Position numbers and translations under genes: made by a program | In this document: positions 26,944-36,467 of the stretch, piece by piece | Numbering within the stretch: position 1 is the first letter of the stretch | Layout of the letters: every line of letters begins with the position of its first letter | Source: JAXMHQ01 sp046346665 | GTDB taxonomy: Bacteria; Verrucomicrobiota; Verrucomicrobiia; Limisphaerales; JAXMHQ01 | DNA length: 64,000 nt | Assembly (NCBI GenBank): GCA_046346665.1 | Contig: JAXMHQ010000029.1 | Coordinates: 8,530-72,529, forward strand | Reading direction: 5' to 3' | The notes under the pieces: model-generated | Told to the model about the DNA's origin: nothing | Seen by the model: the letters and a program-made list of their open reading frames with translations, nothing else | Databases searched by the model: none

Positions 26944-27903
26944 GTGAATTTCCTTGTGACTGGCGGAGCCGGCTTTATTGGCTCGCACGTGTGCGAACGG
27001 CTGTTGCGTTCAGGGCATGCGGTTTGGGCGCTGGACGATCTCAACACGTTCTACGATCCGAAGTTCAAGGAGCGGAACCTGCGCGAGGTGCAGGCGCTGG
27101 GCAAGGCGTTTCAGTTTGTGAAGGCGGACATCACGGACCGGGCGGCGGTGGACGGGGTGTTTGGGTCGGTGAAGTTCGACCAGGTGATTCACCTGGCGGC
27201 GCGGGCCGGGGTGCGGCCGAGCCTGCAGGAGCCGGCGCTCTACCAGCGGGTGAACGTGGAGGGCACGGTGAACATTCTCGAGGCGGCCCGTTTGTCCGGG
27301 GTCCCCAAAATCACCATCGCGTCGTCCTCGTCGGTTTACGGCACGAATTCCAAGGTGCCGTTTTCGGAGAGCGACCCGATCTTCACGCCGATTTCGCCGT
27401 ATGCGGCGAGCAAGCTGGCGTGCGAGGCGCTGGGGCATGTGTATCATCATATTTACGGGATGGACGTGATCATGCTCCGGTTTTTCACGGTATACGGGCA
27501 GCGGCAGCGGCCGGACCTGGGGATTTTCAAATTCGCGAGCCTGATCAGCGCGGGCAAGCCGATCCCGGTGTACGGGGACGGGACGACGGGGCGCGACTAC
27601 ACGTTCATTGCGGACATCCTGGACGGCATCATCGCCTGCACGGAGCGGCGGTTTGGGTTCGAGGTGTTCAACCTTGGGGAATCGCAGATCGTGAAGCTGC
27701 ACCGGATGATTGAACTGCTTGAGTTGGCGTTAGGCAAAAAGGCGGTCATCGACCGGCAGCCGATGCAGCCGGGCGACGTCCCGGTCACGTTTGCGGACGT
27801 GAGCAAGGCGCGGGAGAAGCTGGGGTACCAGCCGCGCGTGAAAATTGACCAGGGGATTCCGATTTTTGTGGACTGGTTCCGGAAGAACATCATTCAGAGC
27901 TGA
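26944..27903 (+). CDS. NAD-dependent sugar epimerase, UDP-glucuronate 4-epimerase-like
   Basis: Extended SDR making activated sugars for envelope polysaccharide. 319 aa, GTG start at 26944. GGAGFIGSHV cofactor motif at residues 7-16, catalytic Ser/Tyr/Lys in SSSSVYG and YAASK, and the DLNTFYDPKFKERNL loop typical of CapI/LspL-type UDP-glucuronate 4-epimerases. RFFTVYGQRQRPDLGIFKFA supports that group over GalE. An unknown gene follows after 8 bp, suggesting co-transcription. Confidence 0.87.
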   Translation: MNFLVTGGAGFIGSHVCERLLRSGHAVWALDDLNTFYDPKFKERNLREVQALGKAFQFVKADITDRAAVDGVFGSVKFDQVIHLAARAGVRPSLQEPALYQRVNVEGTVNILEAARLSGVPKITIASSSSVYGTNSKVPFSESDPIFTPISPYAASKLACEALGHVYHHIYGMDVIMLRFFTVYGQRQRPDLGIFKFASLISAGKPIPVYGDGTTGRDYTFIADILDGIIACTERRFGFEVFNLGESQIVKLHRMIELLELALGKKAVIDRQPMQPGDVPVTFADVSKAREKLGYQPRVKIDQGIPIFVDWFRKNIIQS

Positions 27904-27911
27904 ACCTGATT

Positions 27912-28490
27912 ATGCGAAAGACTGCGCCCTTTGTGCGACCGACGTTTGCGGAAGCCCGGAAAGCCTGGAAAGCCCTGCTGGCGGAGCGGGGATTTTCGAC
28001 CGAGCTGCTGTGGGTCTTTGAGGAGAATCTTTGTTTTGAGAAGGACGCCTCGGGCGGGTTGAAGCTGGGTTACCAGACGCAGTTCACGCCGCCGCCGCCG
28101 GACGCGGAGCAGATCGCCTACGACTATTTCGCGGGGTCGGAGGCGCGCATCGTGTTTTACCGGCTGGGATCCAGCCGCGGGAAATCGGTGTGCGCGGTCC
28201 TGTGCGACGGCTGGTTCGAGGGCAAGGGGGAAAAGGAAGGCTACGTGCGCCGGGACGAATGGCTGGTATCGATGAACCCGGGCGGAAAGGATGAGCTGGA
28301 GGAAGTGGCGGACGAGGCGCGGTTCAAGGGGCGGGTGTTGAGGGACCGGCCGATTCAGCCGCTGGATTTCTGCATGACGCTGCGGTCGATTCACGAAACG
28401 CTGGCGCACGGGCGGGTGTTGAATTCGTACGAGCATTACGCGCTCAAGCTGATGAACACCTGGCGCCGGATGCTGAGCCAGGGGGATTAG
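27912..28490 (+). CDS. Conserved hypothetical protein (192 aa)
   Basis: Not assigned to a known family. A soluble mixed alpha/beta protein with no signal peptide or membrane segment. Notable stretches: ELLWVFEENLCFE, YQTQFTPPPPDAEQIAYDYF and FYRLGSSRGKSVCAVLCDGWF, with an acidic/helical C-terminus (NSYEHYALKLMNTWRRML). It starts 8 bp after the epimerase stop in the same direction, so it is likely co-expressed, but no function follows from that. Confidence 0.7.
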   Translation: MRKTAPFVRPTFAEARKAWKALLAERGFSTELLWVFEENLCFEKDASGGLKLGYQTQFTPPPPDAEQIAYDYFAGSEARIVFYRLGSSRGKSVCAVLCDGWFEGKGEKEGYVRRDEWLVSMNPGGKDELEEVADEARFKGRVLRDRPIQPLDFCMTLRSIHETLAHGRVLNSYEHYALKLMNTWRRMLSQGD

Positions 28491-28510
28491 GAAAAAGGCA
28501 GGAGGAGGGC

Positions 28511-28670
28511 GGGGCGAGACTCTGTCGAGCCCTGACTGGGGCCGCGGGATTGTTGGATAAGTGGATTGTTGGATTACTGGATAACTCCGCGCGGCGGTCC
28601 CCCCATTTATCCATCAATCCAGAAATCCATCAATCCAGCCTTTTCGAGGGCTCGACGGAGTCTCGCCCCA
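28511..28670. repeat. Paired-box hairpin element, copy D (GGAT words)
   Basis: Boxes at 28511-28533 (loop TCT) and 28647-28670 (loop TCC, inverted) flank GGATTGTTGGATAAGTGG words facing CCATCAATCCAG words with a CTCCGCGCGGCGG cap. Sits exactly between two convergent stop codons. Confidence 0.85.
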
Positions 28671-28694
28671 CCTGAATGTTTCCCCGATCCACCG

Positions 28695-30803
28695 CTATTG
28701 TTTCAGGCGATAGATGCGCGCGGCGTTGGTGACGGGGTCGAGGACGACGTTGCTGCCGGTGGTGGTGTCGGGGAGGGCGGGGAGGTTCGACCAATTATTA
28801 TCGGGTGACAGCGCGGGGATGTATTGCAGGGTGAAATTGCTCAGGGCAAGCGGCCAGGAGACCTGGACCTGGTTGGTGAGGGACGCGATGGTGAGAAACG
28901 GGGGCTGGGCGGTGGTTTGAATGGAGGCCGAGTTGTTGCCGGGCACGAGGTCCGGGTTGCTGCTGGCGGCGGAGGCGGAATCGGTGAGGGTGCCGGCGGA
29001 CTGGGGATTCACGGTGAGGAGGATGGTGGCGGAGCTGCCGACGCCGAGCGTGCCCAGGTTGCCGAGGACGGGATTCGCGTTGGTGTTGAGGCTGCCCTGG
29101 GAGGTGAAAGCCCCGGTGAGAGCCACGCCTGCGGGGAGAAAGTTGGTCAGGGTGACCCCGGGCGCCGTCAGTGAACCGTTGTTCAGCACCGTGATGGTGT
29201 ATTGGATCGGGGTGCCGGCGAACGGCTGGGACGGGGCGGCGGCAAGCTGGACGGAGAGGTCGCTGCCGTCGGACGTGAAGCTGTTGGCGGAGGTATTGGT
29301 GCCGGCGACGCCCATCACGGTGACCGGTCCGGGGACGGGATTGGTCGGCGCGACGAAACCGAGCGTGGTGTTGTTCGTCACGTAAAAGGTCACGTTGGTC
29401 CCGCCGACGAGAACGCGGGTCGTGCCGAGGAAATTGATCCCGGTGACCATGACATTGGTGCGGGGAAGCCCGTGCTGGGGCGCGAAGGTGGTGATGGCGG
29501 GCGGGCCGTAAAACACGAGGCCGGCATTGGTGACGGTGCCCGCGGGGGTGGTGACGCTGATGGGCCCGGTCACGACGCCGGCGGGGACGGTGGCGCCCAG
29601 GACGGTGTTGTTCGTCACGGTGAACAAGGCGGGTGTGCCGTTGAATTCCACGTCCGTTGCGCCGAGGAAATTCTGGCCGGTGACCGCGACCCGGCTTCCC
29701 ACGCCGCTGTTCGTGGGGGTGAAACTGGAAATGGCGGGCGGCATGGAAAAGATCTGGCTCGTGGTGTAGGTGCCGTTGGTGGTGGCGACGGTGATGGGGG
29801 CATTGGTGGTGCCGGACGGGACGGTGGCGGTCAACTGGGTGGCGGTCGCGCCCGACACCGTGAGCGACCGGGCGCCGCCGAAGTAGACATTGGTGACTCC
29901 TTCGAGGTTGATGCCGGTGATGAGGATGTTGGAATTGACGTTGCCGTGCGCGGGGGAGAAGCCGGTGACGGTGGGTTGGACGACGAAATTGCTCGAGGAA
30001 ACAATGGCGCCGGCGGGAACCGTGAGGCCGAGGATGCCGGTGGAGGCGCCGGCGGGCACGACAGCGACCAGGGTGGTATTGTTGGTGGGCGGCGTGAAGC
30101 TGGCGGGAACGCCCCCGAAGGTGACGGCGGTTGCGCCGAGAAAATTCGAGCCGGTGATCAGGACGTTGGTACCGGGCCGTCCGCGAGGCGGGGAAAACCC
30201 GGTAACGGCGGGGGTGACATAGAAGTTCGTGGCCGTGGTGATGAAGTTCGAAATGGTGGAAAACGTGCCCATGCTCGATTTCAGGATGATGGGTCCCGTG
30301 CTCACACCGGGAGGAGCGGTGACGGTAAGCAGGATATCCTGGTTCACGCTGAGGCCTGTGCCGCTGATCCCGTTGAAGCTGACATTGGTCACAATGGCCG
30401 GGTAGAGAAAATGTTCACCCTGGATGGCCACCGTGGTGCCGGCGGCGCCGGAGATCGGGATGAAATTCGTCACGAACGGCCCGGGCCCGATCACGGTGAA
30501 ATAGTCGGCGCTGTAGATCCCGGAGCCATTCGCCGAAACATAGATTTGTCCGCGGCCGAGGGGCGTGTTGGGCCCGACCCAGCAGGTGGCGCCGAGCAGG
30601 TTGGTGTTCACGTCGCGCGCGGCGACCCCGTTGAATTTGATCACCAGGTTGCCCGCCCCGAAACCGGAGCCGTAGATATTGATGTAGGTATTGTCGTTGG
30701 TGCCGCCGAACACGGGGTTGAAGGAGGTGATGGACGGGGCGGCGCCGGCCGGCAGGCCCAGGAGCCAGGCGGCGCAAAGCGCGGGCAAATTCCTGATGTT
30801 CAT
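28695..30803 (-). CDS. Secreted IPT/TIG-repeat protein with DUF11 and C-terminal surface module
   Basis: 702-aa exported protein. Signal peptide MNIRNLPALCAAWLLGLPAGAA. Six IPT/TIG beta-sandwich repeats follow (residues 23-515), each starting like PxITxFxPxxG and containing VxITGxNFxGAT. Next a DUF11-type domain (ITVLNNGSLTAPGVTLTNFLPAGVAL), then a 70-residue C-terminal module with LQYIPALSPDNNWSNLP ending IYRLKQ. The same C-terminal pattern occurs in the 50625 and 59016 genes. Probably a cell-surface or matrix protein; ligand unknown. Confidence 0.85.
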   Translation of the reverse strand: MNIRNLPALCAAWLLGLPAGAAPSITSFNPVFGGTNDNTYINIYGSGFGAGNLVIKFNGVAARDVNTNLLGATCWVGPNTPLGRGQIYVSANGSGIYSADYFTVIGPGPFVTNFIPISGAAGTTVAIQGEHFLYPAIVTNVSFNGISGTGLSVNQDILLTVTAPPGVSTGPIILKSSMGTFSTISNFITTATNFYVTPAVTGFSPPRGRPGTNVLITGSNFLGATAVTFGGVPASFTPPTNNTTLVAVVPAGASTGILGLTVPAGAIVSSSNFVVQPTVTGFSPAHGNVNSNILITGINLEGVTNVYFGGARSLTVSGATATQLTATVPSGTTNAPITVATTNGTYTTSQIFSMPPAISSFTPTNSGVGSRVAVTGQNFLGATDVEFNGTPALFTVTNNTVLGATVPAGVVTGPISVTTPAGTVTNAGLVFYGPPAITTFAPQHGLPRTNVMVTGINFLGTTRVLVGGTNVTFYVTNNTTLGFVAPTNPVPGPVTVMGVAGTNTSANSFTSDGSDLSVQLAAAPSQPFAGTPIQYTITVLNNGSLTAPGVTLTNFLPAGVALTGAFTSQGSLNTNANPVLGNLGTLGVGSSATILLTVNPQSAGTLTDSASAASSNPDLVPGNNSASIQTTAQPPFLTIASLTNQVQVSWPLALSNFTLQYIPALSPDNNWSNLPALPDTTTGSNVVLDPVTNAARIYRLKQ

Positions 30804-31026
30804 GTGATTCTATCGCCCTTTCCAGAAACGGGGCTCTTCGCCTCCAGGACCGGTTTCCAACCTTGACCTTGATAGCCGAACCGGGCCACGAAATCAATCA
30901 GGATTCCATTGCCGGGACCATTGACTTTTGGCTCCTCGAATCTAAGCTGTCCGACCTGATTTGCGAGGAATCGCCGGCCATGAAGGCCGGCGGCACCCGA
31001 ATCCGTCGGAGAGGATGTGAGTTGAA

Positions 31027-31224
31027 TTGACAGAGATCAGATTGAAAAGAGGCGAGCCCGTGGATCGCGCGCTGCGCCGGATGAAGAAAAAACTGGATCG
31101 CGAAGGCACGATGAAAACCGTGCGCGGCCGCCGGCAGTTTGAGAAGCCGAGCGAACGCCGCCGCCGCAAGGAGAAAGCGGCGCGGTTTTCCGCGATGCTG
31201 AAGGCCCGCTACGCGGACGCGTAA
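31027..31224 (+). CDS. rpsU: Small ribosomal subunit protein bS21
   Basis: 30S subunit protein that helps base-pairing of mRNA with 16S rRNA during initiation. 65 aa, very basic (RRMKKKLDREG, SERRRRKEKAARF), with the family start MTEIRLKRGEPVDRALRR. The start is a TTG at 31027; a GAGAGG lies about 13 nt upstream. Monocistronic, ahead of a TIM-barrel gene. Confidence 0.92.
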   Translation: MTEIRLKRGEPVDRALRRMKKKLDREGTMKTVRGRRQFEKPSERRRRKEKAARFSAMLKARYADA

Positions 31225-31321
31225 CGGGCGCGGCGTGATCGCCGCAGCTTGCGAACCGCTGAATCGTGGATTCGAGGATTCGAGGGACGGTTCAGCGGTT
31301 CCATTTTTCGACCGCAACGAC

Positions 31322-32236
31322 ATGTATTCATTTTCCACCTGCTGGAATTCCCACCGTCACACCGACGGCCGGGCCATGCTCCGGGAAATCCGGGAACTCG
31401 GATTCGACCACGCTGAGCTGAGTCATGGCACGCGGATCAGCCTGGTTCCGGGGATCGTGGACGCGGTCGAGGCCGGAGAGATGCGCATCTCCAGCCTGCA
31501 CAATTTCTGTCCGCTGCCGATGGGCGTGAATTTCGCCGCGCCGAATCTTTATCAATTTTCCGACGAACGCCCGCGACAGCGCGAGCTCGCGGTGCGTTAC
31601 ACGCTCAAGACGCTCGAGTTCGCCACGCGCGTCCGGGCCCCGCTGGTCGTGCTGCACAGCGGCAGCATTGACATGAAGGATTACACGGAAAAGCTCCTCG
31701 ACCTGGCGGCGCGCGGCGGGCGCGAGCTGCCGAAATACCAGAAGCTTTGCCTGGAAGCCGAGGAGAAGCGCGAGGCCAAAAAGGAACGCTACTGGGAGCA
31801 CACGCTCGAATGCCTCCGGCACATCGTCCGCGAAGCCGAAGCCCGCGGCATCCGGCTCGGCATCGAAAACCGCCAGTCGCTCGAGGAACTGCCGGTCGAG
31901 ACGGATTATCCCTTCCTGTTCCGCGCCATCCCGAGCCCGAATCTTTGTTACTGGCACGACACGGGCCACGCGCAGATCAAGGAGAACCTCGGCTTCCTGC
32001 GGCACCCGATGCACCTGGAATCGCTCCAGGACCGGCTCGCGGGCTTTCACCTGCACGATGTCCAGTTCCCCGGAAAGGACCACTGCCCGCCCGGGAGCGG
32101 CACGATTGATTTCGCCGCGCTCAAACCGTGCGTCCGTCCCGAGCACATCAAGGTATTCGAACTCAGCCCGTCCCTGACCGTCGCACAGGTCCGGCAGGGG
32201 GTGGAACACTTGAAGGGGATTTGGGGAGAAGGGTGA
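31322..32236 (+). CDS. Sugar phosphate isomerase/epimerase-like TIM barrel protein
   Basis: 304-aa xylose isomerase-like (AP_endonuc_2 fold) protein, cytoplasmic. Visible metal-site blocks: VVLHSGS (strand 3), GIRLGIENRQSLEE (Glu ligand), CYWHDTGHAQI (Asp/His) and GFHLHDVQFPGKDHCPPGSGTIDF (His/Asp, then the loop common in this family). The ATG at 31322 is chosen over an upstream in-frame start. Substrate unknown; members include inosose and ketose epimerases. Confidence 0.82.
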   Translation: MYSFSTCWNSHRHTDGRAMLREIRELGFDHAELSHGTRISLVPGIVDAVEAGEMRISSLHNFCPLPMGVNFAAPNLYQFSDERPRQRELAVRYTLKTLEFATRVRAPLVVLHSGSIDMKDYTEKLLDLAARGGRELPKYQKLCLEAEEKREAKKERYWEHTLECLRHIVREAEARGIRLGIENRQSLEELPVETDYPFLFRAIPSPNLCYWHDTGHAQIKENLGFLRHPMHLESLQDRLAGFHLHDVQFPGKDHCPPGSGTIDFAALKPCVRPEHIKVFELSPSLTVAQVRQGVEHLKGIWGEG

Positions 32237-32279
32237 CGGCAATTTGCGGGTTTAAAAGTTTGGGAGTTTAGGAGTGTGG

Positions 32280-32437
32280 TGGGGCGAGACTCCGTCGAGC
32301 CCTGACTGGAACCGTGAGGATTGTTGGATAAATGGATTGTTGGATTGCTGGAGGACTCCGCGCGGCAGTCCCACCATTTATCCAAAAATCCAAAAATCCA
32401 TCAATCCGTTTCGAGGGCTCGACGGAGTCTCGCCCCA
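32280..32437. repeat. Paired-box hairpin element, copy E (GGAT words)
   Basis: Boxes at 32280-32303 and 32414-32437 are perfect inverted copies. Arms: GGATTGTTGGATAAATGG and further GGATTG words versus ATCCAAAAATCC-type words; cap CTCCGCGCGGCAGTC. Upstream of the CCA-adding enzyme gene, so it would fall in its leader if transcribed from further upstream. Confidence 0.85.
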
Positions 32438-32516
32438 CCTTATCCACGAATCCACAAATCCTGCATTTTTCCCCATTTGCTTTGCGCTTCGTGCTGAGAT
32501 CGTGAATCGTACCGCC

Positions 32517-33890
32517 ATGTCCAGCCCGCGCGACACTGCGGTTGAGATAGTCCGGCGCCTGCAGGAGGCCGGGTTCGGCGCTTTCTGGGTGGGCGGCTGT
32601 GTGCGCGATCTTTTTCTGCGGGAAGAGCCGGACGACTACGACATCGCAACTTCGGCGAAGCCGGCGGAGATTGAAAAACTGTTTACGCGGACGCTGGCCG
32701 TCGGGCGAAAGTTCGGGGTCATGGTGGTGCTTGAGGGGGAACGCCAATTCCAGGTGGCCACGTTCAGGGAGGAAGCGGACTACCGGGATGGGCGCCGGCC
32801 GGAGCAGGTTGTTTTTTCCAACGCGCGGGCGGACGCACTGCGCCGGGATTTCACTGTCAACGGCATGTTTTACGACCCGGTCCGGGAGGAGCTCCACGAC
32901 TGGGTGGGCGGGCGCGCGGATTTGGAAGCGCGCGTGATCCGGACCATCGGATCGCCCGCAGAACGGTTCCAAGAGGACCATTTGAGGCTGCTCCGGGCCG
33001 TGCGTTTTGCGGCGAGGCTTGAGTTTGAAGTCGAACCCGCCACGTTCGAGGCCCTGCGCGCCGTGGCGCCGCGCATCCGGGACATCAGCGCCGAACGCGT
33101 CCGGGACGAACTGGTGAAACTGTTCGCACCCCCGGGACGCGAGCCCGGCGCGGCCGCGCGGCATCCCCTGAACCCGCCGGCGCGCGGACTCGAACTGCTG
33201 CGTCAAAGCGGCCTGCTGCCGGAGGTGCTGCCGGAGGTCGCCGCCACTGTCGCGTGCGAACAATCGCCCGATTTTCACCCGGAAGGATCCGTGTTCAATC
33301 ACCTGGTGCGGATGCTGAATTTCATGCGGCCGGGATCGGATCCGCGCCTGCCCTGGGCGGTGTTGATGCACGACATTGCCAAGCCGGCGACGGCGTCGCG
33401 CGATGCCCGGACGGGGAGCATTCATTTTTACGAGCACGAGAAGATCGGCGCGGCCCTGGCGGAGGAGATCCTGGGAAGGTTGCGATTTCCGCGGCGCGAG
33501 ATTGAGGCGGTGGCGGCGGCGGTGCGGCATCACATGCAATTCAAGGACGCGCCCGAGATGCGACGGGCCACGCTGCGGCGGATGTTGATGCGTCCGACAT
33601 TTCCGTTGGAGCTGGAGTTGCACCGGCTGGACTGCCTGGGATCGCACGGGCGGCTGGAGATCCATTCATTCCTGGAGAGGCAGCGGGACGAGCTGGAACG
33701 GCTGCCCGGGATCCGTCCGCCGTTACTGACGGGAAACGACCTGATGGCGCTGGGGATGCCGCCGGGTCCGGAGCTGGGAAAATGGATTCAAGCGTTGCGG
33801 GAAAAGCAGTTGCAGGACGAATTGCGGACACCGGACGAGGCGCGCGAATGGATCCGGAAGCAGACCGGTTTTCAACAGGATGCTGGCTAG
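32517..33890 (+). CDS. CCA-adding tRNA nucleotidyltransferase / poly(A) polymerase family
   Basis: Class II nucleotidyltransferase, 457 aa. GGCVRDLFL and DDYDIATSA form the NTase core with the two catalytic Asp. RRDFTVNGMFYDP and ERFQEDHLRLLRAVRFAARLEF are the CCA/PcnB signatures. A C-terminal HD domain is present (VFNHLVRML, LMHDIAKP, HHMQF), typical of HD-bearing CCA enzymes rather than E. coli PcnB. The ATG at 32517 is preferred over a GTG 15 nt upstream. Followed after 57 bp by a response regulator. Confidence 0.88.
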   Translation: MSSPRDTAVEIVRRLQEAGFGAFWVGGCVRDLFLREEPDDYDIATSAKPAEIEKLFTRTLAVGRKFGVMVVLEGERQFQVATFREEADYRDGRRPEQVVFSNARADALRRDFTVNGMFYDPVREELHDWVGGRADLEARVIRTIGSPAERFQEDHLRLLRAVRFAARLEFEVEPATFEALRAVAPRIRDISAERVRDELVKLFAPPGREPGAAARHPLNPPARGLELLRQSGLLPEVLPEVAATVACEQSPDFHPEGSVFNHLVRMLNFMRPGSDPRLPWAVLMHDIAKPATASRDARTGSIHFYEHEKIGAALAEEILGRLRFPRREIEAVAAAVRHHMQFKDAPEMRRATLRRMLMRPTFPLELELHRLDCLGSHGRLEIHSFLERQRDELERLPGIRPPLLTGNDLMALGMPPGPELGKWIQALREKQLQDELRTPDEAREWIRKQTGFQQDAG

Positions 33891-33947
33891 AATTCACTGT
33901 CGTTTTCTGCACAGTCCGCTATCTTGGACCCGACAAGAAATGTGCCG

Positions 33948-35408
33948 ATGAGCAAGCTCCTGTTAATCGACGACGAAAGCGACGTATTGTATTCGTTCCA
34001 GCGAATCTTCGATTCGCCGGAGATTGAACTGTTGACCGCCTCGAGCGGCGAGGAAGGGCTGAAGCTGATTCCCAAAGCGAAGCCCGACCTGGTCATCATG
34101 GACATCCGGATGGGGGGAATCACGGGGCTGGAGACACTCCGGCGGATCCGGGAGATCGATTCGCGGCTGCTGGTGATCCTGATGACGGCGTATGGGACGA
34201 CGCAGACGGCGATCGAGGCGATGAAGCTGGGGGCTTACGATTACCTGCTGAAGCCGTTCGACGTTCCGAAGCTGAAGGAGATCGTGGCCAACGCGCTGAA
34301 GGCCGCGCACGACATGCGCCAGGTGGTTTCCTTCCAGCCGCTGCTGGAGTCGGACGACTACGAGCAGGGCATCGTGGGCCGGAGCGAGCCGATGCAGCAG
34401 GTTTTCAAGATGATCGGCCAGGTGGCCGGCAGCAACGCGACGGCGTTGATCACGGGGGAAAGCGGCACCGGGAAGGAACTGGTTGCCCGGTCCATTTACC
34501 AGCACAGCGAGCGCAGCACTCAGCCGTTCCTGGCGGTCAATTGCGCGGCCATCCCGGAGCAGCTTCTCGAAAGCGAACTGTTCGGGCACGAACGCGGCGC
34601 GTTCACCGGCGCCGCCATGCAGCGCATCGGCAAGTTCGAACAATGCAACGGCGGCACGATTTTCCTGGATGAAATCGGGGACATGACCCCCGCCACCCAG
34701 ACAAAAATCCTGCGCGTGCTGCAGTCCGGGACCTTCGAACGCGTCGGCGGCAACCAGCCGATCCAGGTCGACGTGCGGGTCATCGCGGCGACGAACAAGC
34801 CGCTGGAGGAGGCCGTCGCCGCACGCCAATTCCGCGAAGACCTTTTCTACCGGCTCAACGTCGTCCGCATTCACATCCCGCCCCTGCGCGAACGCCGCGA
34901 GGACGTGCGGCTGCTCGTGAATTATTTCCTCAAGAAATTCGCGCACGAACAAAAGACGCATCCGAAGTCCGTGTCCCCGGGCGTGATCAAGGCGCTCGAG
35001 AATTACCATTGGCCCGGCAACGTCCGCGAACTTGAAAACATCGTCCGCCGCGCCCTGGTCGTCGCCAAGGGCAGCGCCATCCTCCCCGGCGATCTCCCCC
35101 CGGAAATCCTCAACCAGGGATCCGGCCGCGGCGACGGAGCGGCGGCCGCGGCGCCCGTGTCGGCGACGGGAGCGGAGAGCGCCACGGGCACCGACGTGAC
35201 ATCGCTGGCCCGCCGCCTGTTCCAGTGGGCGCGCAAGGAACCGAAGCTCAAGATCATTCCCGCCGTCGAACGCGAACTGGTGATCCAGGCACTGAAGGAA
35301 ACCAACGGCAACCAGGTCCAGGCCGCCCGCCTGCTCGGCATCACGCGGGCGACGCTCCGGAAACGGATCGAGAAATTCGAGATCCACCGGGAGTTGAATC
35401 TCAAATAG
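33948..35408 (+). CDS. Sigma-54-dependent response regulator (NtrC family)
   Basis: Two-component transcription activator acting with RNA polymerase sigma-54, 486 aa from the ATG at 33948. Receiver domain with Asp8/Asp9 and phospho-site Asp52 (VIMDIRMGG). AAA+ domain with Walker A GESGTGKE (170-177), the sigma-54 contact loop GAFTGA (217-222), Walker B GGTIFLDEIGD, and the R-finger region. A C-terminal Fis-type helix-turn-helix (GNQVQAARLLGITRATLRKRI). The Ala-rich linker around 400-425 is variable. No partner kinase adjoins; the hybrid kinase at 22183 lies 10 kb away. Confidence 0.94.
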   Translation: MSKLLLIDDESDVLYSFQRIFDSPEIELLTASSGEEGLKLIPKAKPDLVIMDIRMGGITGLETLRRIREIDSRLLVILMTAYGTTQTAIEAMKLGAYDYLLKPFDVPKLKEIVANALKAAHDMRQVVSFQPLLESDDYEQGIVGRSEPMQQVFKMIGQVAGSNATALITGESGTGKELVARSIYQHSERSTQPFLAVNCAAIPEQLLESELFGHERGAFTGAAMQRIGKFEQCNGGTIFLDEIGDMTPATQTKILRVLQSGTFERVGGNQPIQVDVRVIAATNKPLEEAVAARQFREDLFYRLNVVRIHIPPLRERREDVRLLVNYFLKKFAHEQKTHPKSVSPGVIKALENYHWPGNVRELENIVRRALVVAKGSAILPGDLPPEILNQGSGRGDGAAAAAPVSATGAESATGTDVTSLARRLFQWARKEPKLKIIPAVERELVIQALKETNGNQVQAARLLGITRATLRKRIEKFEIHRELNLK

Positions 35409-35482
35409 TTGAATGGTTAAAAAGTTGAATGGTTGAACGGTTGGACTATTTAACATTTTAACCATTTAACGATTCAACCCGC
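35403..35482. repeat. GTTGAATGG-word hairpin after the response regulator
   Basis: Near-tandem words (GTTGAATGGTTAAAAAGTTG, AATGGTTGAACGG) face ACCATTTAACGATTCAAC-type words, giving an AT-rich imperfect hairpin that begins at the stop codon. Could act as a transcript end. Same design as the other word hairpins, with a different word. Confidence 0.75.
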
Positions 35483-35526
35483 CCCGCCAGGATTGATTTT
35501 CGGCCTGTTTCTGGTAAGTCATACGC

Positions 35527-36345
35527 GTGACCGACCCCAGCCTGCTGCTCCTGATTCCCGCGTACAACGAGGAAGACCGGATTGAACCGGTGCTCCGCGA
35601 TTACGCGCGGTTCTTCCAGGAGCATTACCGGGGCGATTTCCAGCTGGTGGTGGTTCTCAACGGCTGCCGCGACAACACCCTCGGCGTCGTGCAGCGTGTT
35701 GCGGCGGATTTCCCGTCAATCCGCTGGCTGGAATTCAAAAACCCGATCGGCAAAGGCGGCGCATTGATCGAGGGGCTGAAGCTCGCCTCGGAAACGGAAC
35801 TGTGCGGCTATGTGGATGCGGACGGCGCCACCCCGCCGCGAGCATTCCTGGATCTCGTCCGGCGCATTGGCGAGCCCGATTGCGTGATCGGATCGCGCTG
35901 GCTCCCGGGCGCGGTGCTGCACCAGGAACAGACGCGGAAACGGCAGTTCGCGAGCCGCATGTTTCACCTGATCGTGCAGTGCGCCTTCTGGATGAACATC
36001 CGCGACACCCAGTGCGGCGCCAAGGTCATGCGCAGCCGCGCAGTCGAAAAAATCCATCCCTCGCTTCGCATCGCCGACATGGCGTTCGACATCAACCTGC
36101 TTTACTCGCTCAAGCGGGCCGGGTTCAAGGTGCTGGAAGTGCCGACGGAATGGACGGATAAGATTGGATCGAAGGTGGCGCTGGGGCGGACGTCGTTCGT
36201 AATGTTTTTGTCGGTGGTCCGGATCCGGCTGATTTACTCGTGGTTCAACCCGCTGCTCCGTCCGTTGCGTCCGCTGGAAGGCTGGTTGTATCGGAAGCTG
36301 AATGCGCCGCGGCCGCTGCCGGGAAAACCGGCGGATGAGGTGTAG
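35527..36345 (+). CDS. Family 2 glycosyltransferase (dolichyl-phosphate glucose/mannose synthase-like)
   Basis: Inverting GT-A enzyme expected to load a sugar onto a polyprenyl phosphate. 272 aa, GTG start. Motifs: LLIPAYNEEDRIEPVLRDY, FQLVVVLNGCRDNT, and DADGATPP (DxD-like metal site); IGSRW and the DTQCGAKVMR acceptor motif are typical of DPG/DPM synthases. ADMAFDINLLY follows. C-terminus basic with one weak hydrophobic stretch (VRIRLIYSWF), so probably membrane-associated. Confidence 0.87.
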   Translation: MTDPSLLLLIPAYNEEDRIEPVLRDYARFFQEHYRGDFQLVVVLNGCRDNTLGVVQRVAADFPSIRWLEFKNPIGKGGALIEGLKLASETELCGYVDADGATPPRAFLDLVRRIGEPDCVIGSRWLPGAVLHQEQTRKRQFASRMFHLIVQCAFWMNIRDTQCGAKVMRSRAVEKIHPSLRIADMAFDINLLYSLKRAGFKVLEVPTEWTDKIGSKVALGRTSFVMFLSVVRIRLIYSWFNPLLRPLRPLEGWLYRKLNAPRPLPGKPADEV

Positions 36346-36353
36346 GCAAGAGA

Positions 36354-36453
36354 TTTAACCACGGATGGACACGGATAAACACGGATCAAAACTCATGCCC
36401 GGCTTTCGCACCGGCCCTTATCCGTGTTCATCCGTGTCTATCCGTGGTTGAAA
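36354..36453. repeat. CACGGAT-word hairpin
   Basis: Complete hairpin between convergent genes. Left arm 36354-36391 (ACCACGGATGGACACGGAT and further words) pairs with right arm 36418-36453 (TTATCCGTGTTCATCCGTG onward). Half or diverged copies occur at 18975, 22130, 25797, 39483, 46406, 55124 and 58331; a second full copy is at 48223-48297. Confidence 0.85.
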
Positions 36454-36467
36454 CTGAATCGTTCCGG

